Assembly (NCBI RefSeq): GCF_023973825.1
Contig: NC_090125.1
Location: 1,696,928-1,760,927, forward strand
Direction of reading: 5' to 3'
DNA: 64,000 nt
DNA from: Plasmodium brasilianum
Taxonomy: Eukaryota > Apicomplexa > Aconoidasida > Haemosporida > Plasmodiidae
Shown here one piece after another: positions 34,780-49,043 of the stretch (position 1 is its first letter; every line of letters begins with the position of its first letter). The position numbers and the translations under genes are program-made. The notes beneath the pieces are model-generated. The model was not told the DNA's origin, searched no databases, and saw only the letters and a list, made by a program, of their open reading frames with translations.

Positions 34780-37700
34780 TTATAATATACTTTTTTTTAA
34801 TGGAATTGAAATACCAACTTGATTTTTTCGTTTCGTAGAACAGCTGGACAATGTTGTACTACTTTTTGCATCATTTTTACTGTTATAAGTAACGTTGTTT
34901 GAGCTATTACTATTAGTGCTATAAATAAAAAATTTCTTATCATTTTTGTTGTGAAAACAGTTATTTGAAAAATTTCTTTTGGATAAAGAACTATTTATTA
35001 CATGGTCAGGAGAAGAATTAGGAATTAAATTGTGCCTATCTGTTTTTGTCTTCATGTCAGAAATTGAACTGATTGAACTGATACTTCTTTCGTATACATA
35101 ATTTTTTTTTTTTTCTATTTGAAAAGGCAATTTGTTATGTAATTTATGCATAATAGTTTTGTTTGCGTCATTATTATTACTGCTGTTGTTACTGCTCATA
35201 TTTTGTATACTATATGAATCCTTCTTCTGCGAGAAAATTGGACAAGTTTTTAAGTTGAACGACTGAGATGGTTCTTTTTGATTTTTATATTTATTTATCA
35301 AGTATTTCACATTCGTTTTGCTTCTCGAGAAAGGTTCAGTATTGTTATTAACAGTGCTGTTAATAGCGTTACTCGTGGAAGCATTTTTCATCATACTTCT
35401 GTTCTTGTCATGATCATGTCTGAATTTCCCATCATTCGATTTTTCTCGCCTAAACGCATAAATGGATTTATTTTCCGTCTCATCTCTATATGATAGCATA
35501 TTGCTTTTTGAACCACTTTCCCCATTTTTACATATTAATTCTGAATTATTTTTTTCCTTTTTTTGTTCATCATTCAGTAAATGTGTTTTTTTTTTTATTT
35601 CTGAACAGGTCAGGTAATTATATTCACTTCGCATTTTATGCACTTGTTGTATTTCTTGTAATTTTTTTTCCTTATAACTGTAATCTGTTCTTCCGTCAGA
35701 GTGATTTCTATTTTTATTTTTCTCGTCTTCAAAAATTTTAATATGATTTTCTGATTTCATTTTTTTTGAATGATCCTTATTACGAATATTTTCATGGTTG
35801 TAACTTTTGTTTTTGTTAAAATTGTCGTTGCTTGTATTTTTTTCTTTTTCGTCCTTCGTTTTCCTGTCATAGGGGTGCCTGCTTTGGATTTGATCGTTAA
35901 TTTGGCTAACTCGATCACATTCGCTCACTATACCAGTTTGACTACTCAGACCAGTCTGACCATACTGACTTCCTATACCAGCTTGATTAGCCTGATCCGT
36001 CTGACTAAGCTGATCATACTGGCTTACTATACCAGCTTGACCAATTTCTCCCTCTTGGTTATTTGTCCCATTTTTCTCACTTTCCCTCTCATTACTCTTA
36101 CAAAATTTGTTATAATTAAAAATGTTCAACTGGTCCATTTTTTCATACATGGAGTTACGTGGCTTACTTGATTGCATATTTCGAGAGAGAACATTATTTT
36201 CTTGAATTAGAGTTTTCTCAGTACTATAATGACTGCTGTCTGTTTTGTTATTGCTCCTATTCCTGTCCTTTGTTTCCACCTTTTCCGTTATAATAGAGGA
36301 CGAGAAATTATTCGGCGAGTTGTACTTATCGCGTAGTGTATTCATGTCTACATTTTCGATGGTCTCATTTCTTAGATATATGCTATGGCTAATGAATGTG
36401 AGCTCTTTTTGTTCCTCCCCTTCTTTGTGTTCCTCCATTTCTTTGTTTTCTTCTTTCTCTTTACTGTCTACTTCCACTCTGGTTACACTTCCACTTGAGT
36501 TGATGGATGCATTTCCCTCTTCAATGTTTGCCTCTTCCAGTATGTGTGCACTAAACCTTTTCGCTGTGTCCTCCAATTCTTTTGAATTTTTCAAATGATT
36601 AACTGTAGTATCATTTTCATCGTCCTTTTCATGGCTACCTCTGCCTTTGTCATTTCCCACGTTACTCCGCCTACCACTTCTACCAATATCACCTCCTCTG
36701 TCCTCCACTTTGTTCTCGTTCCGTTCGTTATGTTGACCATCTTGTGCACCTTCCCTCAAGTTATTTTCCTCTTCTGGGCGATTATTACTCCGACCGTTAT
36801 TCGGAATAGCATTTTCCTGTTTATCATTACTACTCATCTGGTTCGTGTCCTTATCAGTACCTTTAGGAATTCTATACATAGTACACAGAAAATTATAATC
36901 AGATACTACGTCAACATTCTGAATCTCTTCTAACACTTGTGTATTTTCTAGTTCGTTAATATATTCTATAATGGTTTGTTTAAGATGTTCATATTTGTTG
37001 TGATCAAATGACAATTCATTTATGTTTATCATTTTCAAGGATTCTAAAAATTCTCTTTTTTTTAATATGACATCATCTATGGATAGATCGAAATTGTTGT
37101 ATATAATTTCTGAGTCAAAATTTGTATATTGACTAAACACATTTTTATACGAATTGAAAATAGATAATTTGGATTCCTTAAGATGATTATGCTCATTTAA
37201 AAAATGTTCAAAAGAAAAATCTAAAGAATAAATGTCTGTACAATTATTTATATTAATAGATGAAACACAATTTCCTAAATCCTTGTTTAATAACAACTCC
37301 ATTTTCTTAAAATAATATTTCAAGTTATTATTATAACTATCTATAATTTCATGATTTATATAAGCTAATAAAATTAAGGGATTATTTTTTTTAATACCAT
37401 AAAATATCAGCTGAATGAAAAATAAATACTTGTTCATAAAATCTATTCGGTTGTTTTGAATCTTTTCTAATTCTTCCTTTGAATATACATATATGTCTTT
37501 TTTTCTGATAGAAATATCTCTCTTCATTCCTTCGTAATCCCCCTTTCCTAACGTACCCAAGCACCGGCTGTCACTGTTGTTAAGGGTACACCCTTTATCA
37601 CCTGTACTATATGCATCATTTGTGGTACCTTCGTTATTTGCACTATGCGCATCTTTTATAATATCTTTGTTACTACCTCTATAACTATTTCCACCATCGT

Positions 37701-39972
37701 TGTTGTTGCTAACACCATCATGTGATCCTAAATTTTCGTAGTAAGTCGCTTGGCAGTCAAAAATAGAGCAGTCTGAATAGTCACACGGATGCTCCTCAGG
37801 GTCCTCATTTATAGTTCCATCGTTCTTTCCGCTGCCTTTATCGTTACTTTTTCCGCTTCTCCTCCCTTTGCACACCTTCTTGTTGTATAGAGCACCGCTG
37901 TTTCCTCTGAGGATAACCTTTTCCTCATTGTCAACATCCATTTTCCTCTTCCTGTTCTTATCATTTTCCATCTTAAAAAGGCAAATGTCATACTTGTTGA
38001 GATTCATAAAAAGTATGTGCACAATTCTATAGACAAAATTATTTTCTACCTTATTTTCTTCATATATTTTGTTCATAATTTTTTTGTATATTTTATTTAA
38101 AATTTTTATGTAAGTGTTTATATAAATATAAAATTCACTCGTATCACTTATATCATCTATTAAAATTTTGTTATTTTTCATTATATCAAAACCTAAGCTA
38201 AAGGATGCACTACAAACATATTCTAAAAGTTTTGAATGGCTAGTTAAGAATTCGCGACCTAACAAATTATTTAATATACTTGTAACTAAGCTTCTAGCAA
38301 TATCACCATTCTTAAAAAGATAAATATATTTATTTGTATGAATAACTTTTGTATATATACTCAAACAAACAATAGTATTAATAAAGAAAAATGAGAAATG
38401 ATCAAAGGACAGTTTTGCAATGCAACTCTTCTTTTTCATTAATATATCAACCAATAGTACTGCACTTAAAATTGCATTAAAATGAATAAATGAAGAATGT
38501 AAATCTTTTCCAAAACTTTTTTGAAATAAAAACCTTAATGCATAATTTGCTCCTTTCATAAGAATAATAAACAAGTTAAAATTTCTAAAAATGTAATTTC
38601 CGCTATCCCTTAGTATAAAATTCCCATTTTTACTCCTCTTACCTATCTGGACTATGTTGTCCACGATTAATTTGCACACCTAAAAAAAAAAAAAAAAAAA
38701 AAAGAGATTATATGATATGACGTGATTTCAAGTGAAAGGAGCGGATGACTATGTGCAAAATGAAAATTTAATTAATCGTTTGCATGCATACGTTCATGCG
38801 TGTATACACACATACACATGCTATGAGAACCTACGTAAAACTCATATCATACTCACATAATATGCAAAGAAGAGGAATAGAAAAACTAGCTTACCTTCGA
38901 AATAGTTTCCACATCGTTGGAATATAAAAAGGACGCAAAATATATAAAACGAAAATATATAATTGAGTTGTCGTAAGCATTAGTCCCTTCCACTTTTTCA
39001 TTATTTTTTGACTCTATTATATGAAAGAGTTCCTTAGTTTTCGAATAATTATTACCTTCAATGGTAAAATTTAAATTATTTGAAATGCTCGTGTATGATA
39101 TTTGATTATTTATATAATCTTCATTTATCTTATGAATTTCAATTTCTTCTATATTCTTTTTTATTTCCATTATTTCTTCCACATTTTTATGAAATTCGCT
39201 CACATGTCCTGCGCGGGGGGAGAGGGGAAGGAAAGCGAGGTAAATGGTTTGAAATTAACGCGGAAATGTCCATATATATATATTCACATTAATATATATA
39301 TGCATACGCACAACCACATACACATATATATATATACATACGCACACATACATACACATATATATATATATATACATACGCACACATACATACACATATA
39401 TATATATATATATACATATCAATACATACCCTCCACCTCCTTTTTTATGGCATTCCTCTGGCTCGCGTTGTTTTTCATATAATTCAGTAGCTCGCTGTTC
39501 CCATCATTTTTTGAATTCCCTAAAAAATATACATAATATATGATAGGCAAAAAAAGCAAAGGGGGGGAAAAAAAAAGTAAAAAAAGAAGAGAGAAAAAAA
39601 AAAAAAAAAAATCAGCGAAAAAAGAAAAAAAAAGATTAGTAGGAGTAAAATTTAAAAAGGTTGGGGAATATTATTTCAATTATAAAATGTACGAAAATGT
39701 AAGAGATTATACAAATAGTAATTTTTGTAAAAAAAAAAAAAAAAAAAAGAAAAGAAAAGCAAAAGAAAGAAAAGGAAAAAGAAATAATGCATTCTACATA
39801 GTAAAATTTATCTCTAGGCATCGAGAAAAATCAACTTAGTGTACATATTAAAAAGAGTTAAATGGACATAATTAAATGGAGTAAAGAAAAATGCAAACGA
39901 AAAAACGATATCAAAAAAATTAAGAGGAAAAAACGAAAAATGAAAAATCGAGTTAAGATTCTTCATTAATAA

Positions 39973-40006
<34 letters not shown>

Positions 40007-40864
40007 TGAGTATGTATGTATGTATGTATGTATGTATGTATATATGTGTATAAATAAACAAGTATACTTAACGTCTGTAAGAATTATTAAAAAATTTTGT
40101 AAGAATTATTGAAAAATTTGTGTTGCTACATTAAGAGAAATGTTTAAAGCAATAAGTCGTCCTACGTGCATAGAGTAAAGTACCAACATAATCGGTGTCT
40201 ACTAATTGTTTTTGCCTTTTTTTTTATACATCCATTGCTATATTATTGCATAAATCTTACACAATACTTTTAATCGTTGCATAAAGAAGTTACGGCTCTT
40301 ATGCATACATGTACCAAAGTATGTACGCACGTATGTATATATATATATATATGTTTATATATATTTGTATTTTTTTTTCTTTTATACCTTCGGAATTCTC
40401 GCTTTGGTAGGAGCTATTGTTTTCATCATCTGAGGGGGTTTCAAAACGAAATATAATGAGAAATGTGTGTGTGCACATATATTATGTAGGTATATAAAAC
40501 GGACAGGCTACTGCATACACTCTTTTCTAAGTTGTTACTCAGACTATTCTTTTATGCATAAGTAATATGTTAGCCATTTAGTCAATTTTTCTGAATAACA
40601 ACTTTTTTGCCATAATTTGACTTATTTTTTTGTTATAATTTGACTTAACTTTTCGTCTTAATTTTTTTTTTTTTTTAATACCTTCACCATCCTTAAAAGT
40701 AATTTTAGTGTCAGGACATTTTTCGATAAATTCGTCTACCTTACTTTTAAGATAATACGAAATATCATCATTGTCTATGCACCTAAAAATGTGAAAGGCG
40801 GTTAAACAATGTTATATTGCACTTTACATAAATTTGATATGTATATTACTTTTTTAAACGAAAG

Positions 40865-40903
<39 letters not shown>

Positions 40904-43900
40904 TATAAATAAATGAGTGGACAAATAAATAGGTATATAAATAGACGAACGAATAAGCATTACTTATAAAAGTTGGGGCAAAAATACTGAATGTTGGCAA
41001 AAATTTTCAAACAGTAAACCGTTACATTCTTGTTTTTGCTATGCACTGTAAACACTTGCAGAATCTTCATTATGTCCTTTTCAATGTTCAGACATTTTTC
41101 CTTGTACAATATTATGAGTTTCAATATGATGTCCAACGAACTGCATATCCTCCTAAAAATACAAGCACACGTGAATGATGCGCGTGCCATTGTACGAATA
41201 TATATGTGATTGTATACATGCACTGTTGTATGAGCGCATGTGCACACATACACCACCGACTTGTTCAATTTGTCCTTTTACTTACTTTTGACTACACGAG
41301 GATAGGTTTTTTAAGAGAAGTGCAAAATACACCTTATGGTCAGAAATATAACACAAGCAAATAAGTATCTCTCTCAGTTTCTCTAAAACACACAAAAAGA
41401 TAATCATATAATAATTATACTCGCACACAGCGATGTAGTGGAAATACTGTAACAGTTTGTACGATGAATGGGTACTATGCAAATAAGGTGTGAAAAATAA
41501 AATGTTTGTAATAATGAAAAAAGTTTGAAAAAAAATATGAGAAAAAAATAGAAAAAATATGGGAAAAACATGGGAAAAAAAATTACTTCTTATCTCCGAG
41601 GAAGTGGCAGTGCTGTTAATTTTATCAAACGTAAAATTTACCAAAATGATTAAGGTTTGCTCATTTAAGACAGAATAATTGTCTTCAATTGTTTTTAAGA
41701 TAATTCTAATAAGATTTATGGAGGCACATAAAAGCTCATTGTTGTTTTGATTTCCATTCAAAATGAAAAATGCCCATTTCAGCAGCAAATCCATAAAGCC
41801 AGATTTCGAAAATAAGATTGTCTGATTTGAGCTGTTGCTTAGATAATCCTTGAAAAATAATATGCTCCTACGAAAGAGGCAAAGGTGTCCGTATGTCGTG
41901 TACAAGTGTATTATACGCGCACACATACATACGCTAGCATGCATACATACGTATATAATGCTAACATACATATATATATGTATATATATATATATATATA
42001 GATAGATAGATAGATATAGATATAGATATAGATATAGATATACATATACATATAGATATAGATATACATATACATATAGATATACATATACATATAGATA
42101 TACATATACATATAGATATACATATAGATATACATATAGATGCATATATACGTGCAAACACAAATGAGGGGAAAGTTCGGAAAACCAGACACATGGTGCT
42201 CCTTCCCCTACTTCCGAGTACCACATTTTTATACCTGTTAATCATATTCACATTTTCACTGAACATAAGGGTTGTCAACTCCTGGCTACTAAAGGACTTA
42301 AACTCCTTCATTAAATAATTCGAATGAGTGTGGTCCAGATTCTTTTCCCATTTCAGTTTATCGGGTTTTATTTTATAATTCGAAGGAAATTCAATTTTGA
42401 GCATTTTATTTTTATTACTAAAAGAACTTAATCTTTTTATACTTCGTGACCTTGACATTGTTGGTGTTGTACTACTAAGATTACTCTCATTATTTGAAAG
42501 CCTTTTAATCTGTGTATTATTTGATACTATTATTTTATAAAAAGAGAATTCTTCCTTGTTTGATTTCATTTGGTTTAATATATCATGTAAACATTCTTTC
42601 TTATGAACTGATAGTTTTTCATATATATTAAAAAAAATATTTCCTCCATATTTGGAGTAAATGTGATCTAATACAATACTTGATTTTTCCCTGACTTGTT
42701 CATTATCATCCATAAAAAGATCTAAGTAAAATTTTAGCACCTTTTTTCTTATAACATTTTCGTTCAATAGGAGTATATGATTTGTGTTGATGTTGTTCAT
42801 AACGATTAGCATCTTGTTTCGTTTAGAAGGCCGCTTGTTAATGCCGCTAATGAGATGGCTATTACCTCCAACCAGGTCACTCCTGCTACCATTGTTATGA
42901 CTGTTACTTCCGCCCTCCTTTTTCATATTTCTCAATTTTTCGCTTAACATATAACTGTTTATTTGACTAATAAATTTTGAGATTCCTAAGTTCTTACACA
43001 TGCAAGTCAGAAGCTTATCTATTTGCTCAACGGTTATATCTGCATCGTCAATTATTTTAACTACAAATTCGAACAAAATGTCGGCATATATATCTGTGTT
43101 TTCCCTTAAGGAAAATAAAAGGACGTACAATAATTGCATGCACTTACTTTTATTACTGCTATATATTTTATGCAACATGTTGTGATTAATTAGTATGTCC
43201 AGTCTATCGGGGTTTATATAATATTTCCCTATCTTTTCAATCGTGCTTATAATTTTCGAGGTATTATTAGATGTGTTATTTGCGACATTGTTCGGAGCAC
43301 TTCCCATCCCATTGTTCTGTGAATTGAGTGATATGCATGCCGCTGTGGTGTCTGACGTGGCTCCATTTTCATCCATAATATGGATGACGTACTGTTTAAT
43401 GATATCACTTATGTTTATCATCTTCTCATCCTCTTCCTCCTCATCTCTTTTGTATTCACTCTGGGTCTGTTCTTTCTTAGTCCTTAATAATTTCGTTCTA
43501 CTTTCAACTGTACTTTGATCTCTATTCGTAAAGTGTTTAACATTGTCCTCCTGCTCCTCCTCTTTCATTACTAACCTTGTCAACTTTTCTTGATATGTAT
43601 CCCCTCTAGTGTTATTATAAATCGAAAAGGTGTTAACACTACAATCACCCTCTATTAAGGTATTATTCTGTACCTTCACCAGTGGATCGCTTAATTTCAA
43701 GTTAATTTTTGTCAGATCTTCATGAACTCTCTTTTGATCATTGGGGTTGGTTCCATGAAAGGGAGACAAATTATCTCCACTGTAACTTAAGTAGGCATTT
43801 TTTTCCTCTACCTCGTAATGATTCGTCTGATAATTCGAATGAATATTCGTTTTAGCATTCACCTGAGTATTCAAATGAGCATCTACCTCGGGCAAATTCG

Positions 43901-46900
43901 AGTGTATGTTGCCCAGCTGAACTTCCTCCTTTTTTACTTTTTCGACTGCTCTCATATTGACATTATTACTCACGCTGCTGCTGTATTTATTGTCCACATT
44001 TCTTACAAACGACCCAAGGGAATTTGCAATAATTCCTTGTTTTTGCACAAACTTATCCACGTCCTCTTTCAATTTAACCACTTGCCTTACATTTTCTGCT
44101 ATACCTTCTAAATAAGAGAGGACATATTTATCACCAAAATTTTTAGACAATATTTGTAGCATAAGAATAGATGCATTTTTCAAATTTGTATTTTTTGAAT
44201 CTACAAATTTTTTTAAAAAATAAATAAGATTTTTTATATTTACATTCGAGTTTGTATTTTTAGTTAGAAACACTTTTTGTAATATTTTAATGCACTCTTC
44301 ACATTTCTTGGCATTTTTCGTGTCACTATTTTTTATGAGTAAATCAATAACCATATTATTGTCAAAATATTGAAAACATTTATATAAAAAATTGAAGCAT
44401 ATAGTTCCATCTTTTTTATCAGTAGCTTTATCCAAATATAAACATATCAGAATTGTTAAAATTTTCGTAAACTGTGTATTATTGTTCAAATGGACAATAT
44501 TAAAATGGTCACACAAATCAATAAAATCATTAAAAAAGTCGTAAAGAACACTATTCAATTGATTATATTTTCCTTTAAAATCATAACAGTTTTTCTTAAT
44601 TAAAAGTACCAAATTTTCTAAATTAATACTCATAAAGTTTGCTTCCTCTTTTGCCCATTCACTTAGTAAATGCAAAGCTTCAATTTTGGAAGAATAGCTA
44701 TTCGATATCAGCAATTTTGTTATATTTTCGGGTAAACATGCTTCAACACTGTCTCGCATTGTGCTTACCATCATGCTATTGTTGGTGTCAGCTCTCGTAT
44801 TGTTACCCTCTTTATGGGGGGCCTTATCCCCCCATTGCTGCTCCTTTTTGTGCGCATTCAGTGGTACATTCCCCTCACCATTGTTATTATTTCCACTGCG
44901 GTGGTTGCTGTTGTCGATCATGTTTCCACTAACGTTACCGCTAACATTACCACTAACATTACCGCTAACATTACCGCTAACATTACCGCTAACATTACCG
45001 CTAACATTACCGCTAACATTACCGCTAACATTACAGCTAACATTGTCGCTAACATTTCCACTAGTATTGCCAACGTTGGCACTAACGTTATTCTTTTTAG
45101 AGGAAGAGGCACATAAGGCAAATATAGACTTCTTCTTGTTGGAAGGCACGGAAGCGAAAAAGGAGGGATGCACAGTTTCACCATAATTTGCTATAATAAG
45201 GGCGTACATTTTAAAGGCGGCATTTCTAATATTAGCAACAGTATCATTTAATAGATGTTTCGAAATTTCAATAATGGAAAGAATATTTTTTTTTTCAATA
45301 TAATCAAATACTTTTATTAAAAAATCAAGGGTAACCATCCTTGTGTTATTATTTTTATCCTTGAGATTTTTTGACATATCATCAATAAATATGTCTATAT
45401 TATATATAGCAATAGCTTTAGTTAGACATTCCATACAAGCACTGGATACTTGTTTATTTGAATCCTTTAGTTTTGAACATAAGATAAAAGAAAAATTTTT
45501 AACCGTCGTATATATATCTTTTTCAAATTTTTCAATTAATATATGAAGCAATTTTAGTGATGAAACTACAACTGGTAAAGCTGATTCGTTTTTTAGTAAT
45601 TTTGAAATGATATTTAATATTGTACTAATGTATGCAGTTTTTTTTATTGCATATTTTGATTTTATCTTATCATACAATAAATTAATTGCTTCTACTTTTA
45701 TTTTCCATGGTAGTAAGTTTTCATTACTAAGAGAAGAATTATTATTTGTACTGTTACTATTTCCACTAGCGCTTTTGTCAATACATCCTTCTAGTACTCT
45801 TCTTTCCCATTGCTTTGTACATATTTCTTTAAAAACATCCGTTTCATCAATTAAATTATTTGTGTTCATATCAAATGTATTATTTGAATAATCGTCCATA
45901 TGATCTCCATTACTTCTCTGATTTATTAAGTAGTTATAAACAGCTGTTGTTTGTCTAACTTCTATATTTTCCTCTTTTTGCAATTCTTTGGTAATGTAAT
46001 TTTTCTGCTGACTGTTCAGGTCATTTAAAATACTATTCTGAAATTCAACATTTTTTATTTGTGATAACATTTCTATATATAGTAAATAAAAATTTGTTTT
46101 CACAGTTTTGTCAAGCATTTCATTAAATTTAAAGCAATATTTATTTATTGTCTTGACACATATAATATTTGCCCTAAATGAGCTTAATAATTTGTACAAT
46201 AATAACAGAATTGAAGAAATTACTTTTATCTTAACCCCTTTTATATTAGTTACTGATTTATTTGCTTTTAAATATATACCATTTAAATGTTCACATAATA
46301 GGGTTAATATATTTGCTGTTGTTTTATCATTGGAACAATACTCAATTATTTTACATATTATATTATATCCATTCTCAAATGATTTATTATTTGTTAATAT
46401 TTTTTCACATAAAACATTTACTATTTTTGTAAAAGTACAAAATAATTTATTTTTATATTCATTTACAAAAGAATTAATTAACACTTCTTCACTTTCATAC
46501 TCGTCATTATATTTGTAAAAATATATTTCTTTTATCACATTTAAATAACCCTCTGTCATTTCGGCTGCTTTTATTTGACATATCAAGTTATTGTCAGATA
46601 AGTATTTCAATACACAATCTTCATCTTTAAAAATTGTATTTACTATTTCCATTTTTCTGTTAATATCATCATTGGTACTAAAGCACTTTAACACTTCATT
46701 GTATCCATGCATACGACATTTTACTTGTGTGTTGTTTATTCTATCCACTAAGTCTATCTTCGACAGGCTTTCGGGGTCATCCTCCGCGTTACCACCATCT
46801 CCCTTATCATTTTCGCCACAGTTGCCATTATTATTGCCTCTATTATTGCCATTATTATTGCCTCTATTATTGCCACTATTACTGACACTATCATTTTTGT

Positions 46901-47216
46901 TGGAATGGTCTCCCTTTAGTGCATTTTCCTTCATCTTTGTAACGTTTTTCTCCACAACACCACCCCCCAATGACCCTTTCGCTAATTCCCTTTGGAGCAA
47001 CTGCTCAAATATGTCACTACTATTATGCTCGTTATCGTCTTTATTAAAATGACTATTTAAAGCATTCTCTTCACCACTGTCCTTATCTGGCTCTTTATTT
47101 TCATTCATTTTTACCGAATCTCTTTTTCTATCTTCTCTAATATGTCTACTGTTATTGCTGCCGTTATTGTTAGCGCCACTATTGTGATTGTAGTTGACTC
47201 CCTCATTATAATTCAA
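34780..47216 (-). CDS. Giant TOG/HEAT-repeat protein, probable microtubule regulator (9 exons, 5' end unresolved)
   Basis: Exons in transcript order are 47216-42235, 41867-41587, 41382-41286, 41152-40964, 40782-40682, 40429-40388, 39519-39430, 39208-38895 and 38679-34780. All eight junctions are GT/AG and phase-compatible, giving about 3331 codons of continuous frame. Residues about 500-680 resemble a TOG/HEAT domain ([40 protein letters not shown]). Further HEAT-like helices occur near 825-1010, 1330-1450 and through the small exons. The family (XMAP215/CLASP) binds tubulin at microtubule ends, so spindle or subpellicular microtubule control is inferred. The C-terminal 1300 residues begin with ordered helices ([13 protein letters not shown]), become Asn/Ser/Glu-rich and end basic ([11 protein letters not shown]). 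The frame opens upstream into an assembly gap and 47216 is a TTG, not a start. The first in-frame ATG is 47108 (3295 residues). Similarity to XMAP215 versus CLASP cannot be decided by eye. Confidence 0.72.
41990..42145. repeat. GATATA/CATATA hexamer array in TOG gene intron 1
   Basis: A microsatellite of TATAGA and TACATA hexamers lies in the intron 41868-42234. It starts as GATA-like (GATAGATAGATA) and becomes ATATAGATATACATATACAT. It stays open in several minus-strand frames and inflates the upstream ORF past its donor. Confidence 0.8.
44928..45090 (-). repeat. GNVS tetrapeptide coding repeat in TOG gene
   Basis: A 12-bp unit (fwd CCGCTAACATTA) is repeated about 13 times with few substitutions, encoding tandem Gly-Asn-Val-Ser at about residues 710-763, immediately after the first HEAT block. 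The near-identity of copies suggests recent expansion and likely length polymorphism. Confidence 0.9.
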
Positions 47217-47217
47217 T

Positions 47218-47656
47218 TCATCTTTTTTTTTTTTTTTTTCCCTTCCTCTTCTTCCCCATTTCCAGCGTCCCCACGTAAGGGCCCAGTGCGACCATGAACA
47301 ACACTTTTACCAATTCTTAAAAACTTTCTTTGCTCCATTCATAAGGGAGAAAAAAAAAAAGAAAAAGAAAAAAAAAAAAAAAAANNNNNNNNNNNNNNNN
47401 NNNNNNNNNNNNNNNNNNNNNNNNNNNNNNNNNNNNNNNNNNNNNNNNNNNNNNNNNNNNNNNNNNNNNNNNNNNNNNNNNNNNTCATCTTTTTTTTTTT
47501 TTTTTTTCCTCCTTCTCTTCCCCATTCTCCACGCCGCTCCCCCGCTAAGCCCCCGTGACCCCATGAAACAACCCACTTTTTACCAATTCTTAAAAACTTT
47601 CTTTGCTCCATTCATAAGGGAGAAAAAAAAAAAGAAAAAGAAAAAAAAAAAAAAAA
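47218..47656. other. 100-N scaffold gap with duplicated flanks (assembly artefact)
   Basis: Positions 47385-47484 are exactly 100 N, the conventional filler for a gap of unknown size. The sequence before it (47218-47384) and after it (47485-47656) are near-copies in the same orientation. Both begin TCATC plus a T tract, pass through a C/T-rich segment that differs at many positions, then share about 70 identical bases from TTACCAATTCTTAAAAACTT through ATAAGGGAG and the following A-rich run. This is what two overlapping contig ends look like when the overlap was not merged, with base errors at one end. It sits at the 5' end of the TOG-repeat gene and hides its start codon. Confidence 0.88.
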
Positions 47657-47920
47657 TGGAGAAACCAAGAGACGTGCAAGACGTACGTAAAAGCAATAAC
47701 CAAATGAAGAACTAAAAAAAAAAAAAAATGATGATACGCCTTTTTATTTTTTGTCATCTAATTTCGTATTTCATTTCAATTTTCTGACATATATTACAAG
47801 TTATTATTATAACGATGTGAGGGGATAAAAAAAAAATTAGAGATAACATATAAGAGAAGACTCATTACATTCGCTCGTACGTTACTTCTTAGCACCATTC
47901 AAACAAAAAAAAAAATTATA

Positions 47921-48070
47921 AAATAAATATAAATTAAAATAAAAAAAAATAAGAATAAAAATAAGAACAAATAAAAATAAAATAAAATAAAAATAAAATA
48001 AAAATAAAAATAAAATAAAAATAAAAATAAAATAAAAATAAAAATAAAATAAAAATAAAATAAAATAAAA
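47921..48070. repeat. A-rich AAAATAAAAATAAAAT array
   Basis: An array made only of A and T (one G, few C) with period alternating 5 and 6, intergenic. It yields a Phe/Tyr/Ile-rich phantom ORF on the minus strand. Confidence 0.75.
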
Positions 48071-49043
48071 ACAAATAATGGTTTGTACGAATTATTCAAA
48101 AAAAGCGTAAACGTAATTTACTACGCCTTTTCACACATAATGGACACATATTCAATTCATACTCAAAGGTTAGTTTCCTTATTACACTTTTTAATAAAGA
48201 CAATGAAAATAAAAAAAAAACTTCACCTCACATACATATATATATACATATGTACATGCATATGAATTTGCATACTTGGGTATATATTATATGTACAATA
48301 TATATACTATATATGCATTTTATGTATTATATATATATATATATATATATTTACATGCATGTATGCACATGAATCTACATACACAGGCAAAAATTACTAC
48401 ATTTAATTAAAAGAATAACAGTGTTTCTTATAAAATTAAAAATTATATTTTATTATTGCTAACTTATTTTTTCCCACGAAAGTTTATTCGTATGATACGA
48501 ATGCCCCTCTTTAATTATTATTTTTGCTAAATTTTTAAAAAAAAAATTTCAAAGGGAAAAAATAACCGTAAGTTATTTAAAGGGAAAAAGTAAAAAATAT
48601 GCATACATATGAATATATATACATAAACGCATTAAATGTAAGTAAAAGTATGTATATGGACGAATATTTAAGTGAATGCATATAAATATATATATATATA
48701 TATATGTAATTGTAAGCATATGCGTGAATATGTACATATATAATATTTATATACATACACGCATGTAAAAAATGTATTACTTAAAAAAAAAGAAAATACA
48801 AATTAAAATGCTTTAAATGCGCCAATTTAAAAAAAGTATCACGTAAGAATATCTTACAAAAAATTATAAATATACAATTTGGAAAATGTAATACGTGACA
48901 CTAGAAAAGAAAAAAGGAATAATTTGAAAAAAAAAAATTTTTTAAACATACTTTTTCAATGATTTAAAAAAAATAGACTTGCAAATTTGCGAGCATGCCA
49001 TTACACGATGTTTTTAATGCATAATTTACTGTTTTATTTGTTT

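Noticed and set aside
47307..47611. ORFs crossing the N gap
   Set aside because: They are artefacts of translating N and of the unmerged duplicate contig ends. One ATG there is kept only as a candidate start in the findings.
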